DNA of 64,000 nucleotides from Copromyces sp. CBS 386.78 (taxonomy: Eukaryota; Ascomycota; Sordariomycetes; Sordariales; Sordariaceae), in assembly GCA_030685235.1 (NCBI GenBank), contig MU839100.1:62001-126000 (forward strand). The letters run 5' to 3'. The translations under genes and the position numbers were made by a program. How positions within the stretch are numbered: position 1 is the first letter of the stretch; each line of letters opens with the position of its first letter. Below the pieces are notes generated by a model, which was not told the DNA's origin, ran no database searches, and saw only the letters and a list, made by a program, of their open reading frames with translations. This document shows, piece after piece, positions 23,776 to 37,907 of the stretch.

Positions 23776-24490
23776 TGCCTATATATATATTAATAATTTA
23801 AGAGTAGACTTAAATACTAGTCTCTATTTAGGTTAGGCGTAAATAAAATTATTTTTAAACGACGGATATAAATTAGGTAGGAGAGAATAAAATAAGAAGT
23901 CGCCTATATATACGTTAATAATCTAAGAGTAGACTTAAATACCGGTCTCTATTCGGGTTAAATATAAATAAGACTACTTTTAAACGATAAGTATAAATTA
24001 GGTAAAAGAGAACGAAATAGGAAGTCGCCTATATATATACTAGTAATTTAGGAGTAGACCTAAATACCGGTCTTTATTTAAGTTAAGTATAAATAAGATT
24101 ATTTTTAAACGATAGGTATAAATTAGGTAAGAGAGAACGAAATAGGAAGTCGCCTATATATACGTTAGTAATTTAGGAGTAAATTTAAATATTAATTTCT
24201 ATTCGGGTTAAGTGTAAATAGGACTATTTTTAAACGATAAATATAAATTAAATAGGAGAGAATAAAATAAGAAGTCGCTTTTATATATGCTAATAATCTA
24301 GGAATAGACTTAAATACCGGTCTCTATTCGGATTAAATGTAAATAAAATTACTTTTAAACAACGGGTATAAATTAGGTAGGAGAGAACGAAATAGGAAGT
24401 CACCTATATATATACTAGTAATTTAGGAATAGATTTAAATGCCGGTCTTTATTTAGGTTAGGCGTAAATAAGACTACTTTTAGATTATAA
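23776..24490. repeat. Tandem array, 125 bp period, ~6 copies
   Basis: The marker (C/T)GCCTATATAT recurs at 23776, 23901, 24026, 24151, 24276 and 24401, exactly 125 bp apart. 125 is not a multiple of 3, so the array is unlikely to be coding. Confidence 0.88.
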
Positions 24491-25584
24491 TTTATAAAGT
24501 AGCCGAAAAAAGTAGTATAGGAAAGTATAAAAATAATAAAGGAAAGGATAGGAATAGAAGGGTTCTAAATAAAAATAAAATTATAAGGGAAAATAGATTT
24601 AAATAGGGTATCATACCTTTTATATTACCCTTAGGCTAAAGTAGTACCTATTAGGCCGTTAATTTAATTAAGGTTAAAGCGAAATATAGTATATTAAAGA
24701 TAAAAATTAATATAAAAAAAAATAAAGATAAACGAATATTGAAAATATAGTAAAATTAATTCTTAAAAGGAAAGAGAGGGATGCGTAGGCTAGTAATACA
24801 ATCCCTTATATTATTAAACGATTACTAGCTAACTAATTATAATCTTTAAATATAAAAATTCAATTATTTAATAAACTCCGGCATATTTTTTCGGCAATCT
24901 CTATTAATACTATATATATTAACTATATAACTATTAACGTTCTTATCTTTTATTTAATTATTAAATATTATATAATTAAATAATTTGCAAAAATTAGGTA
25001 GGCAGGCTAATATACGTCGAAGTATACTAAAGTCTATAGTTACCTATTGGTATAAAGAGCGTATTAAAGCGGACCTATTCGGGCGCCTATACTAAAGCTC
25101 GTATCCTTTCGCTAAATAGAGAATAATAATTATATAGCCGAAATAATTAAATTTGCGTATTAAAATAAAAACGCCGATCGAATATATAAAAAACCTTACT
25201 TTACAAATATAATAAAAATATAACTAATATTACACTAATATATATATTAAATATACCTTATCTCCTAATAATCCTAAAGGTATCGAAAATAAGAAATAGC
25301 TCTAACTAACCGAAAAAATCCTATAGGGGGCAATACTAAATAGTATTTTATATCTAATTTAATAAGTGGCAGGATAATTGCCGGAACCTACGGCAAAATA
25401 AATAACTAACCTACTATCCCTCTAATTAATAGAATTAATAAAAGTAAAAGTCGACCTATATAATAAACGATTAATAAAGCCTAATTATAATATATTAAAT
25501 TATATAATAAATAAATATTAGAATCCTCTACTTTTCTAATATAGAACGGCTAATAAAAGTAATAATTTCTAACCTAATTCTATA

Positions 25585-25633
25585 TTTAAATTTTATAGGG
25601 GGCGAACTATATTTACCCCTATTAAATTTAAAC
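25585..25633. repeat. Hairpin-family element H2
   Basis: TTTAAATTTTATAGGGG faces CCCCTATTAAATTTAAAC across ~14 bp. Confidence 0.65.
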
Positions 25634-25728
25634 GTATTTATTAAATTTATTATTATTTAATCCGCAATTTCGGAAACTACTATATTTTAAATTATTATCG
25701 CTATAATTATTATCGTTATTAATTCTAT

Positions 25729-26044
25729 TATCCGCCGAATCGCTATTATTCTAATTATTTTTTACCGAAGCGTCCTCTTTAATATCCGGTATATTTTCGC
25801 TACTCCTAATGGAAATATATTTATTATATTTATTATCCGCCGAATTGCTATTATTTTAATTATTTTCTATTAAAACGCTTTCTTTAATATCCGATATATT
25901 TTTGCCGCCTTTAAAAAAAATATAATTATTATACTTATTATCCGCCGAATCGCTATTATTCTAATTATTTTCTATTGAAGCGCCCTCTTTAATATTTAAT
26001 ATATTTACGCCGTTTTCTAAGGAAATATAATTATTATACTTATT
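25729..26044. repeat. Tandem array, 105 bp period, 3 copies
   Basis: TATCCGCCGAAT recurs at 25729, 25834 and 25939, exactly 105 bp apart. The period is a multiple of 3, so it may be a 35-residue protein repeat in a decayed gene. Confidence 0.82.
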
Positions 26045-26559
26045 ATTTACTAATTATAAATATATATTAAAATATAAACGTTTTATATTAAAAGAATTAT
26101 TAGGAATTAAAGTAAATCGCTTCTTATAGGAGGTAAAAGCTTCTTCCGCCTTACTTATTATCTCTATATATTTACTACTAAAGAAGGTTAAAACGTCTAT
26201 TTTATTAACAATAATATTATCCTAGCCTATTTAAATAATTAAATTATTTTATTCCGCTTTATAGAATTGTACTTCGGACTTCGATAACCTAATTAAAATT
26301 AATATTAAATTCGTTAAATACTCCGCCTTTATATTTATTAAAAGTAAAATATTAGTTGTACTTTATAATTCTTTAATATTTAAGGTAGAATAATTAAAAA
26401 TTTTACTATAGCGATCGATAAATATAAGGCCGAAAATAAGTAATAATTTTATAATAGATTCTTATTTAAATCCTTCTATTTTAAAAGTCTCCTTATTAAT
26501 TATATAATATATAACTACTTATAAATAAATATAGCTAATATTTTACGCGCGGGGCAATA

Positions 26560-27060
26560 TATACGTTTCAATATCCTATAGAAGTTTAATAATTTATAAA
26601 AACCTATTAAAATTATAAGTAAAGATCGTTTTAACCGCTTTGTAAATAATAATAAATTTTAATATTTACGATTTTATACCCCTAATAAGAATAAATAACG
26701 GTTAAAGGGTATAGACCTATTAATAAAAAAAGTTAGTACGGCTAATTGGGTAAATTATATAAGGAGAACGGGGTAAAAATAAACCTTTTATATAATACGT
26801 TCCTCCTACTAATTTAAAATCGTATTATTAATTTATAGTAAGTACTATATAACCGGTTTAATTTGCCTAATTCGGTAAAGGCGGCTAATATATTAAAAAA
26901 TAATCGATATATTCTATATAAATCCTAAACTAATTCTAATAGAATATTACGCGTACGTATTCAAATTAATAATATTTATATTAGAATTGAAAATAAAAAT
27001 GTCGACGGCGATATAAAATATATTCTACTCCTAAATAATATCAACCTACTCTTAGGGAAA
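26560..27060 (-). pseudogene. RIP-killed open frame of unknown family
   Basis: The minus strand reads as protein through RIP-type stops, for example IYRLFFNILAAFTELGKLN and FTPFSLYNLP. No family recognised. It lies between hairpin elements H2 and H3. Confidence 0.35.
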
Positions 27061-27142
27061 TTAATTCAATATAATTACCCGGACTTTAAAATTAATTTTC
27101 TATAAAATAGAATAGAAAATTCTAAAGAAATTAGACTATAGG

Positions 27143-27189
27143 TAGATTTAATAGGGGAGGGGGAAATCTACCCCCTATAGGAATTAAAT
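27143..27189. repeat. Hairpin-family element H3
   Basis: AGATTTAATAGGGG faces CCCCTATAGGAATTAAAT. An extra inner pairing (GTAGATTT with AAATCTAC) makes a compound hairpin. Confidence 0.6.
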
Positions 27190-29052
27190 ATAAAATGGGC
27201 GGGTTTATTTATATTTATATTTAAAAATAATTAACTATAATAAAAATACGCTATTTCTAATTCTATATATTAAAATATTTTCAGAGTACCTATATTTATA
27301 AAGGGGATTAATTATACGTTTAAACGATTATTTATATATAGTTAATTAATAATAGAACGTCCAAATCCTTATTTAAATAGATGTATATATAAAATAGGCC
27401 GCCGTCGAACCCTAATTTTACTAAATAGTCGACCTTATTTATTTCGAAGTTCGGATTGCCCTTTAATTTCTTTTTTCTAATAATTTCCTAAAAAAGTTCT
27501 TTATTAACCGCTTTACGTTATTTAATTTTTGATCGCTCCTCCTGCTTAATTTTATTATTAATTTATAATATATTTTAAACCCGGATATTTTAAACGAAGA
27601 ATTATAAACCCCGTATTAAAATAAATTTAAGCCTTTAAAGTTATTTATTAATATCGAAATTAGTAGGGAATTAAATTTCTTTAATCTTTTTAATAATTAA
27701 TATTAAAATTTTATTAATTAATATAACTATTTTACTAGTTAACCGAGCGTACTTTAAATAGATTTAGTAGATTTTTATTTTAAAAATACCCGTAGAGGGG
27801 TAAATTACTTCCCCGTTAGGGAATATTAATAAGGTATTTATTCCCCAAAATAAGAAAAAGACTTAAGATTATTATATAATCTTATTAATTGCCGTACTAA
27901 TAATAGCGTTTTACTTAGAAATAGTCCGTTAAATATTTAAATATAGTATTTATTATTTAAAGCCCTACTATTCGTTAATCTCTTTAAAATTAATAATTTA
28001 AATTATAGTTATTTTTAGGTTAAATACGTAGTTTAAGCTAGTACTATTATAAATATCCCCGGTAAAGTCGCTAATATTAAATTTATCCTCCGATTTAAAA
28101 TTGATACTAACGTTATCCTAAAATATTATTATAAATACCTTAAAGTCGAAAATACTATTTAATATAGGTATAGCCGAATAAAAAATAGTTTACTCGCGGG
28201 GAATTATACGAATTTACTATTAAATAGTGCTTTTAAAGTTATATAAGAATTATATTTTATTTATAATAATACGGGCGAAGTAGACGCCTTTATAGTATAA
28301 TATTCTTAATTCGTATTATTTTCTATTAATTACCTTTTTACCCTCCGTATTATTATTAAATATTAATATATAAAATAATATTAAACGGCTGGATAAATCC
28401 TATAAAGGAAGGGTACTAAATTTAATATATATATTATAATAATTATCCTCAAATACTTTAAAGATAATACTTTCCGTATTACTATTAAAATTTTTATATT
28501 TTTATTTCTATTTAGAGGAGGGTTGCTAAATAAATTTATTAAAATATTGAAGGCTATTATATTAATACCGTTCGTCCAATAGAAAATATTATTTTTTATA
28601 GACTTTTACTTAATAGGAGAAGTACATCGAAGTAGCTGCTAAAATAATAATTTTAATAATATCCGGAGAAGACCTGTCGTTAATATACTGTAATATTAAA
28701 ACGTTAAAAATATTTTATATAAATATATAAATATATTTTAAATTATTTATCGGCATTAATTTAAATTCGCTAAAAAAGCAATATATATTAAAGGTATCCT
28801 TAAAGGTATATATAGCTTTACTAAATATTTATATAATTAAAGCGGCCGGTATAAAGATTAACGTTGGGTACGCCTCTATAAACCCGCTACTAACTGTAAT
28901 TCTCTTTAATTTTATATAATAAAGTAAGATAGTAGTAAAATATATAACCGTTTTACCTATATTAACCTTATTAATAAATATAGTGTATTTAAGCGGGGAC
29001 TATTTAAATTGCCGAATAATATACGTATTTAAAAATATAAATTAATAGAGCG

Positions 29053-29103
29053 TATTTAAATCCTATAAAGGGCCGAATAATTCGGCCCCCTATAAAATTT
29101 AGA
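29053..29103. repeat. Hairpin-family element H4
   Basis: TTTAAATCCTATAAAGGGCC faces GGCCCCCTATAAAATTTAGA. The centre CCGAATAATTCGG is itself a palindrome, so the whole 50 bp can fold without a large loop. Confidence 0.7.
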
Positions 29104-29149
29104 GGAGGAAGGATGTAATTTACTAATTAATTAATAGGGTAAAAGTAAT

Positions 29150-30370
29150 TTATTCCTAAAATTACTTAACGCTTAATTCGCCTATCTGCTATACCTAGCT
29201 TAATTATTAAAATTACCGACTTCTATTATAAGTTCGGTAAATATATCCGAAATAAAGATCTTATCCTATATCTTTATCCTATAGTAAATTACAATATAAT
29301 CGCCGAAAACTTTATATAAAGGGTATTACCTATAAATAAAATTCGATAGCGAATATTTAGTTTAGAAACGCGCTTATTCCTTAACCGAATTATTATCCTC
29401 TTAAATAGTATTACCGGTAATAAATTTAACGGATTATATATACCCTTTATTATAGGCCTCTATATCCTAATTAAAAAATACTTCTTACTCTATAATAATT
29501 TACTATACGTCGCTATCCCGGAAATATAAATCGTACGTTATAATTAAGTAATTAATAAGAATTAGGACGTAGGGCTATTAAAATTGGTAAATAATAGCGC
29601 TTTCCTACTTCTTTAATAGAATAAAGGTTATAATAAATAATATAATGTCTATTTTCGGAATATTGAAAATTCGGAACTTTTTACTAATATTGGTTAAACG
29701 ACTATTAAAGTCTTTAGAAACTAATATACTTTTATTAAATCTTCGAAAATATTAGGATAATATTTAGAAATAAGTATAATTTACTATATAATAATTAAAA
29801 ATTTCTATATTCTAGGATAAAGGTATAGTAGGGTCGAAATTAGAGTTAAATATACTAATAATTAATTTATTGTTAATATTATAAAGGATTTACTTATTAG
29901 CTTCGTATATTTTAATTATAGCTAATTAAGCGTTATTACCGGCGATTTTATTATACTAATCTTTATTAGTAAATCCCGGAGTATCTTCGGTATTAAGGAT
30001 ATATAAAAATTTGTATACGGAATTTTAAAAACTTTTCTAACCCCCGACTATAGATTTCTAGAAATTCCGCTAGTAATTATAAAATTATACGAAGTAAATT
30101 ATCGTATAGAATTAATTATTAACGTTAAATTTAAATTATATATTATTTTAGGGCGTATATTCGCCTTATTTATATTGAAATATACTACTATTCTTCTATC
30201 TAAATTAAGTAATTCGTAAATAAATAAACTATATTACGAATGTAATAGCTTTAAAATAAATTTTATTTTTATTGTCCAACGAATAAGTATTAATATTCGT
30301 TAAATCGTTGTAGTAAATAGCGAAAATATAAAAGGGGAAATCGGGCGTAGTAGAAAAATATTATAAAATA
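29150..30370 (+). pseudogene. RIP-killed long open frame of unknown family
   Basis: One plus-strand frame stays protein-like for ~400 codons with only RIP-type stops. Readable stretches include KFGKYIRNKDLILYLYPIV, NSITGNKFNGLYIPFIIGLY and TPDYRFLEIPLVIIKLYEVN. It lies precisely between hairpin elements H4 and H5. I do not recognise it. Confidence 0.5.
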
Positions 30371-30540
30371 CGGCCGTAATCTAAATAATTATATATATTA
30401 AGAATAATCCCCTTCTAACTCTTCTATTTTAAATTATTAACGCCGGGCTACTTATTTTTCCTATAGTCTTATTTAATTTTAAAATACTTGAGCGGACTAA
30501 AAATTAGAATAATTATAATATAATTAATAAATATTTAAAG

Positions 30541-30596
30541 CGCGTTTAAATTTTATAAAGGAGAGGAATTTGCTTAACCCCTATAGGAATTGAGCG
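30541..30596. repeat. Hairpin-family element H5
   Basis: CGCGTTTAAATTTTATAAAGG faces CCCCTATAGGAATTGAGCG. The right arm keeps CA/TG-bearing bases and looks close to the unmutated form. Confidence 0.65.
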
Positions 30597-30814
30597 GGAA
30601 ATATATTTATATTCGTAATCGGAATATTAATATAAAACTTTTATATTAGCGTAATTTAAAATACTAATTATATTACCGAATAGAAGGCAAATACTCTAAT
30701 TTATTTATTAACCGATAGTCTATCCGGGCAACTTTATTTTAATACCCTTCCTTAATTTATATAAATTACGCTAATTTACTATTATAAATACTATTTCGAC
30801 GTAGGTAATATAAT

Positions 30815-31046
30815 TATCACGGGGATAACACCGTTGGGGGTATGGTTGGATATACGTAGTTGTACGAGGAAGGAAAGAAGGAGAGGAGGGAGGAGTGCGG
30901 TCTGGATATGGGGCAGGCTATACCGTGCTCGGATCCAGACCGAGGCCTACTAGTGCGTGCGTACATATAGTCCTATTAGCTAATAGCCAATAGATTCGAC
31001 TATACAGTGCCTAGTGCTATATGCCATTATAAGTAATCCTATAATA
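30815..31046 (-). repeat. LTR (3') of gypsy copy 2
   Basis: 232 bp, TATCACGGGG...CCTATAATA. It carries an 11 bp length difference relative to copy 1, spread over GTGCGTGCG and TGCTATATGCC regions. Confidence 0.9.
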
Positions 31047-34000
31047 CTACCTCCCTACAAAAGAAGTTTATAGAGCTTTAAACTATTTATTTAGTATATA
31101 TATATAAAATAATAAATTATCCCTTATTCTAACTCCTCGATCCGTAATTCAATGCCTATAAGCCGTACTTAAATAACGTTGTTATTACCCTACTAATACG
31201 TCCTAGCCTCCAATCGTTCCTCCACATTCTTTATCGACGGCCGTTTACCCTATTAAACCTCCGCTAATTTCCTAAATACCTTATAAAAGAATTCGTCTAT
31301 TTTTTTTATATCCTTCTTAAATAAGGGTTCTAACTCCCGGTTTATAACTTCGATCGCGGACCTTCGTACCTCCCGGCTAGTTGTAATATCCGTTATAGTA
31401 ATATTAATTTGCTCCTTTAAATCGGTAATACGTTTAAAACGTTTTGGGGGCGGGGCTAAGGATGCTGTATAATGTATTTAAGGTATAGGCGACGCCGTAT
31501 AATGTATTTAGGGTATTAAGGCCTTTTATTTTAGGGTTAGGGTTTGTTCTTAAAGTATAGCTTTAATTTCTAGCCAATTCTAAACTGCTAGCGGAATAGG
31601 GGTATTTAAATAATTGTGGTAAAATGCGATAATAAAGTCCCTTATTCCCTTAATATTATCGAAGGGTTTGTTGGTAGGATTATAATATTTCTACTTTATA
31701 ATATAGAATTAATAATAGTTACTTTTTTATTAAAAATAATTTAAGAATTTATTAAACTCCTATTCTACTATTTCCTTATAATTATTTATTCTAATTATAA
31801 TTCTGCCTTCGTTAGTTTATATATCGCCTTATAAGTCGGCTTAGTTAAGGAAACCTTTATAGTAAAGTTTTATTATAAAGACGTAGAATATTAGTGAATA
31901 CTTTATATTAATAAATAAAATTAGTTTAATATTATAAAATCGCATTTAATCTATTTTAAAAGGGCCTTCCTATTGTAGGGATAATTTATTATATAGCTTA
32001 TTATTATTAAAATTAGTCGTATTAAATAAAACGAAATCTTTAGCGCAATATTTTAATATATTAGACCGGTTTTTATTAATATTAACTTCGTACTAATCTT
32101 ATACCTTCTTCGTAGAAGTACGTATATAGTTTTAAATAGTTTCGAAACGAATAAATAATTCGTTAACCTTTATATACTCTTTCTACTATATTAATAAGAA
32201 ACTTTCTAATAGTATAACCGCTACGGGTTCGATACCTATATAAGGGTAAAAATTATAATTAATAAAGAAGGGGGTTATATCTGTAATTAATAATACTATA
32301 TTATTTCCTACGAATTCTACTAATAGTAATTATCGTATTTAATCCATTTATATTTAATTAACGAAGATACGTAAATATTATTCTATTTCTACGTTAATAC
32401 GCTCTGTTTAGGTATTAATTTATAAGTAGAAAACGGAATTCAATAATTTCTTAATAATTAAACGTTTATAGATTTTAAATTAGAATAAGGATATAAATTA
32501 AATACCGCGGTTGGAAATAACGGTATTAAATAAACTATAAAAAGTATAAATATAATTAATAAAATAGTCTATTAATTCTTCTACTTTTATAATAATAATC
32601 GGGATATAATAATATATTTTTATTAAACAGTCTATAATAATAGCGATATATTTGAATTTCTAGCCTAAATAAAGGTTTTCTAGCAAGGGGGAAATATAAT
32701 CGACTGATATATTAATCTATAATACGTACGCCGCTAATATAAATTTAAAGTAGCTTACTTTAATTCGTTATAGTATTTTCGACTTAAAATATATTAGGCA
32801 TCCTTTATAATAAATTCGAACGACTTCTACTATATTTAATTAATATTAATATTCGTTTATTTAAACCCAAATTTTATCTCTATTTAAATAATTAACCGTT
32901 AATAATAAATAAGCGCGGTAAATAAGTAATAAATGGGTAGCAATATTATTAAGGTCGATAAATACCCTCCCTCTATAGTAGGCCTTACCTCCCGCCCTAG
33001 AATATTCGGCAAAAGCGACTTTAAATTTTTTTCTAATATAGGGGTACTATTTAATACGACCTAAATCCCTCAAATAACTAACGACCTCTTATATTAAAAT
33101 TAACCGATCGTAATTCTTATTAATAATATTATTAATTAATTTATTTAATTCCTTTAAAATATTTAGGGAAAAAAGGAATACTTCTTCGTCGAAATCGAAG
33201 TCGTCGCTAATCATTATAGCCGATAAAGAGAAATAACCCTCTTTAAAGCGGGCGGGGTCGATAAATTTATAATTTCTTACCTTTAAACGATAATCGTTTA
33301 TATTTAAAAGTATATCCTCTAATTTCCTATTTAGTATATTAGGACGAAGATTTTATAACCCTAATATATAGAAGATCGAGAAATTGAATTATAATAAAAA
33401 TTATAACTATCGTATATAGCGGGGTATAAACTACTTATTTATTATAAAGGTCTTTAAATTCTTATAATCCGTAATAATATTAAAGGGTTACTAAGCGCCT
33501 TCTAATTTTAGGCGCTACTCCTCTAAGGCTTTAACGATAGCGAAGAACTCTTTATTATAAATATTATAATTATATTCCGCTACTAAACACTACGCTAAGA
33601 AGTATATAATTAAGTAGAATTCGCTATTATCCCTATATTAAGAAAAGGTGCTTCTAGAAGCCTAATTCGAAATATCGGTCTTAATAATCGTCTTCCTAAA
33701 TTAGTCGTAAATCTATAGGGTTAGGCCGTTAGTAAACGCGGCCTTTAGGGTCTCAAAAGCGGATTACTATATTATAGTTTACAATTATTCTGCATCCTTT
33801 TTTATAAAATTATATAATAGTGCCGCTATTATTGAAAAACCTTTAATAAAACGACGATAAAAGTTAGTAAATCTTAAGAAATTCTATAAAAACTTTTTTA
33901 ACGTCGGGGGTTACTAGTCTATAATAACCTTAACTTTTACTAAATCTATTTCAATACCGCTAAATATAATAATTAATTTAAAATATTTAGTTTTCTTAAT

Positions 34001-37000
34001 ATAAAATTCGTATTTATTAATATTAACCTATAGGCCGGCCTTTTTTAAACGGGTAAAAACATTATCTACGTACTTCTAATACTCCTCCTCGTTATTTAAA
34101 AAAATAAGGATATTATCTAAATAAGCGGTCGTATATATATTTAGGATATTATACAAAATATTATTAATATAGTTCTAGAATATACTAAATATTCTTTATA
34201 GGCCGAAAGGATAAATAAATAATTTAAATAGGCTAAAGCGGGTAATAAACGCCGTTAATTATTCGTATCCTTCCGTAATACAAATACAATTAAAAGCGGC
34301 AATAATATTTAATTTAGTAAAAATCTTTATTTTATAAATAGTATTAAGGGTTTCTTTAATTAAGGGAAATGGGTAACAGCTTTTAAAAATAACGTTATTA
34401 ATCCCCTTATAATCTACGCAAATCCTAATACCTCTACTTAACTTCTATACTAGTAAAATCTAGGAAACGGCCTTTAATTACGAGGGATAGATAAATTTAT
34501 TACGGAAATTCTTATCGATTTACTTTTTAATTACATTTAATTCGTCGGGGTTAAACGCCTTTAATCTTATATAGGGCGCCTATTCTCCCGGGCAGAACTC
34601 GATCTTAAAATTATAAGAGCGGTAAAGGGGTAAGACTGTTATATTATAAAGTTTGAAAACGTCGAAGTAATTCTAATATTATTTAAGAAATTTCTTTTTA
34701 ATTTGGGCGTCGGTTTTAAACGGCTTATCGGCTTTCTCGTAAAATTTAATTATATCTTCCTTTATAATATTAGCAGCGAATTTAATAGTTTTATAACGTT
34801 CGAAATACTTATTTATATTATTATTAAAGTAAATATATTTAATAATCTTTATTATTCGGATAGCAACCTTAAATCCCTTACTAGCGTAAGCGTTAATTTA
34901 TAAATAGTAACGTTTATTTAATAATTTTTTATATTTAGCGCTATTACCATCCTAAATTTCTTATTCTATTTCTAAAATAAAATTTGCTAAACTGCTAAAT
35001 ATATTGTAATTATAATTATACTTAATTCCTATCCCTACCCCTCTATTAATAACGCTTTTATTGTTTCTATACTTTTTAGGCTTTAAGGCGCCCCCTTCTA
35101 CCTCTTTAACCCGGGCTTCCTCTTCCGCCCTAACCTCTTCCAAAATTTTATAAAATTCTACGTATAAAGTATAAAATACTTATAAATAATACTTTTCGTA
35201 CAACCAATTAAAATTAGCGGCTATTATATCTTTAATATCTACGGGGTTAATTAATTCGTTCGAAAAATACGTCTTACGTATTACAACGCGGTAATAAAGG
35301 TCGGATCTTCGCTAGCTGGCTATAGTACGGTAGATAGTAGGCTTAGTCCGCTTAGGAGTTTCGGTAATAGTACCTTCGATTGGGGTGGGATTTAGGGTAT
35401 TAAGGTTTATAACCGGGGTATTTAAAGGTTCGTCTTTAATAGTATTGGGAGTAGGGTCCGCGATTAGGGTATTAAGGCTAATTACCTCGGTTATACCTTA
35501 TATAGTCTCGTAATAACGCGTATAAATATATTTCTAAACTTTAAACGCGTATTATAAAGAAGGTAAAAAGTTAATGGGAAAATAGCGGTCTACGCAGTAA
35601 TTAATAAAAGTAATAACACTATCTAACTATAATATTGTAAAGTTATAAAATTTGAACTATAATATATTTAAAATAATAGGATAGTCGTCGGCTAAGTCGT
35701 AAACTAGTATAGTAATCGTTTTTATATAATAACCGATCCGTAATTAGACTTTACAATAATAAATAATAAAATCCTTAAATATAACGTTTACTAAATATAA
35801 GGCTTTAAGCTTAGGGAACATTAATAACGGAATAGTATAGCGGGCGGCAAAACCGCGATCAATAAAAGCGAGAGCGGAATATCCGCTATTAACTAAAGCA
35901 ATATATTTACTTTATTAATTATACAATCTATAAATAATTTAAATAGAAAGGAGGATAGAATTATTATTATAGCTATCTAAATTTAAATTCTTAAATTAAA
36001 CTACTTTTAAATCTATTAAATTATTTACCTCCTCCTCTATTATTATTATAAACGATAGCCTCTCCAAACGATTTAGTAAAGAAATAGTATATTTCCCGCA
36101 TTATATTCCGCAGGCTAAGTAAAAGTTAGAACGGGGGGTATAGCGGGAGCGGCGGGTTTATTAATAGTAATAGCGTTAATACGAATACTATTATTATTAT
36201 TATTACTATAGCTAATCTAATTTATAACGGGTCTACTACAGTTATTATTATTTCCTTTAATACGATAATTATAACGTTCGCACTCCCTTTACTCCTTAGG
36301 GATACTAGTATTAATATTATTATAATATTCGTAAATATAGTAATTAATTTAGGCGTAGCGCTTATAAAGTCCGTTCTTTATATAGTAATTAATAACCGCT
36401 TTATCAATTATACGGGCTAATTAAACATTAACGGCGTTTATAATATCGAAATCTATAGTAGTACTACTTTAATTAACGGTATATTCGGGGGTAGCGGTAT
36501 TACTAATACCGGTAATATTATTCTTAAAATAAATATTAATTTTATTATATTAATTACGCTCCTCTAAATTAGTAGCGAACTTCCGATAGAAGGTAAATTA
36601 ACCGTTAAAATCGTTATAGGCTAAGGTATCTTATTAGTAGGCAATAACATCGCGGATTTTATTCGTAACCTTTATCTTTAAAAAATAAGTCTTTATAATA
36701 TCGTCGAAATTATATTTATTAATAATAATAATAAATTTATCTTCGAAATCGAATTATTTCGTACCTTTAATTATCTTTAATAATTCGAAATCGCGGCGTA
36801 CTTCGAAGGTAAAATCTATATAATTATATTTAGTACCGAAATAAATAAAGAAAGCCTCCGTACTTTCCCACTTCTATTTAATCGGGTCCTCTTCTTTAAT
36901 AATAAGTATTATATATAGCAATAGAATTTTGAAGGCATTATTTCCAAAATACGAGAGAATTTACATAAACTTATAACGCTTATCCTAATCGAACTACTAA

Positions 37001-37907
37001 ACATCTTAAAATTAATATAATTAAATTTTATTACGCCAATTTTAAAAATCTTTAGCATATTTAATAGCAGAAGTATCCTCACTAATATAAATAATAAGGT
37101 CCTTATTCGTATAGGTTTTTAGGGTAATTATAGTAGTTTCGTCGTTAAAATCGGGGGCCGGGATAGAAACGGGCAGAATAATTTTATTACGAATAACTTT
37201 TTTAAAGGCCCTAATTTAAATTTCGGCAGTCTTTTTAAATTTAATATTAATTTTATTAATTATAACGAAATTATTATAAAGTTATTAAGCTTCCTATTAA
37301 AGGTTGGCGAACTCCTATTAAAAATTAGTAATAGTATTTTCCTAATTAGTAATTTACTAGTAGGCGGCTTCGAAGGAATCCTAAACGGCGCTAACGAACG
37401 TATTAATTTAAATTAAGTCCGTATAGATTAATTAGGCGAAAATAATAATAATATAGGGAAAAGTAATATATTAGGCGAGTTTAAAAGCGGTATTAAGGAC
37501 TTCTTCCGCGATTAAATTATTTAAGTATTAGAGAGCGGCACTATTAAAGGTTTCCGTAACGTTTTCGAAAAATTATTCGTACTCAAAGCCAATAATAGTA
37601 TTAATTATAAAGATAATGATATTAAAATTAATAATAAGGGCCGCTATTTAAATAATCGTAATTAATATTTACTACCTTATAGCGTAAATACTTATTACCT
37701 TATAGTGTAAATAATATCCGTTAGCTACCTTATAACGACGAAAAAGAAGTCTATTACAATACGACGAAAGAGGTATATCGCGGTACGATAAGAGAAAAGT
37801 ATATCGCGGTACGACGAAATCGCAGGCTCGTCGGAAATACTTACGACGGCGGCGATAAACTTATTTTAAAATATACGCGCGTAGTATAATAATAAAATAC
37901 AATTAAT

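Noticed and set aside
23104..24490. CRISPR-like array
   Set aside because: The tandem arrays have no unique spacers; units are contiguous copies, and the organism is a fungus.
34703..35143. Two short open frames in the AT-rich region
   Set aside because: They lie inside gypsy copy 2, one of them on the opposite strand to pol. Fragments or chance.
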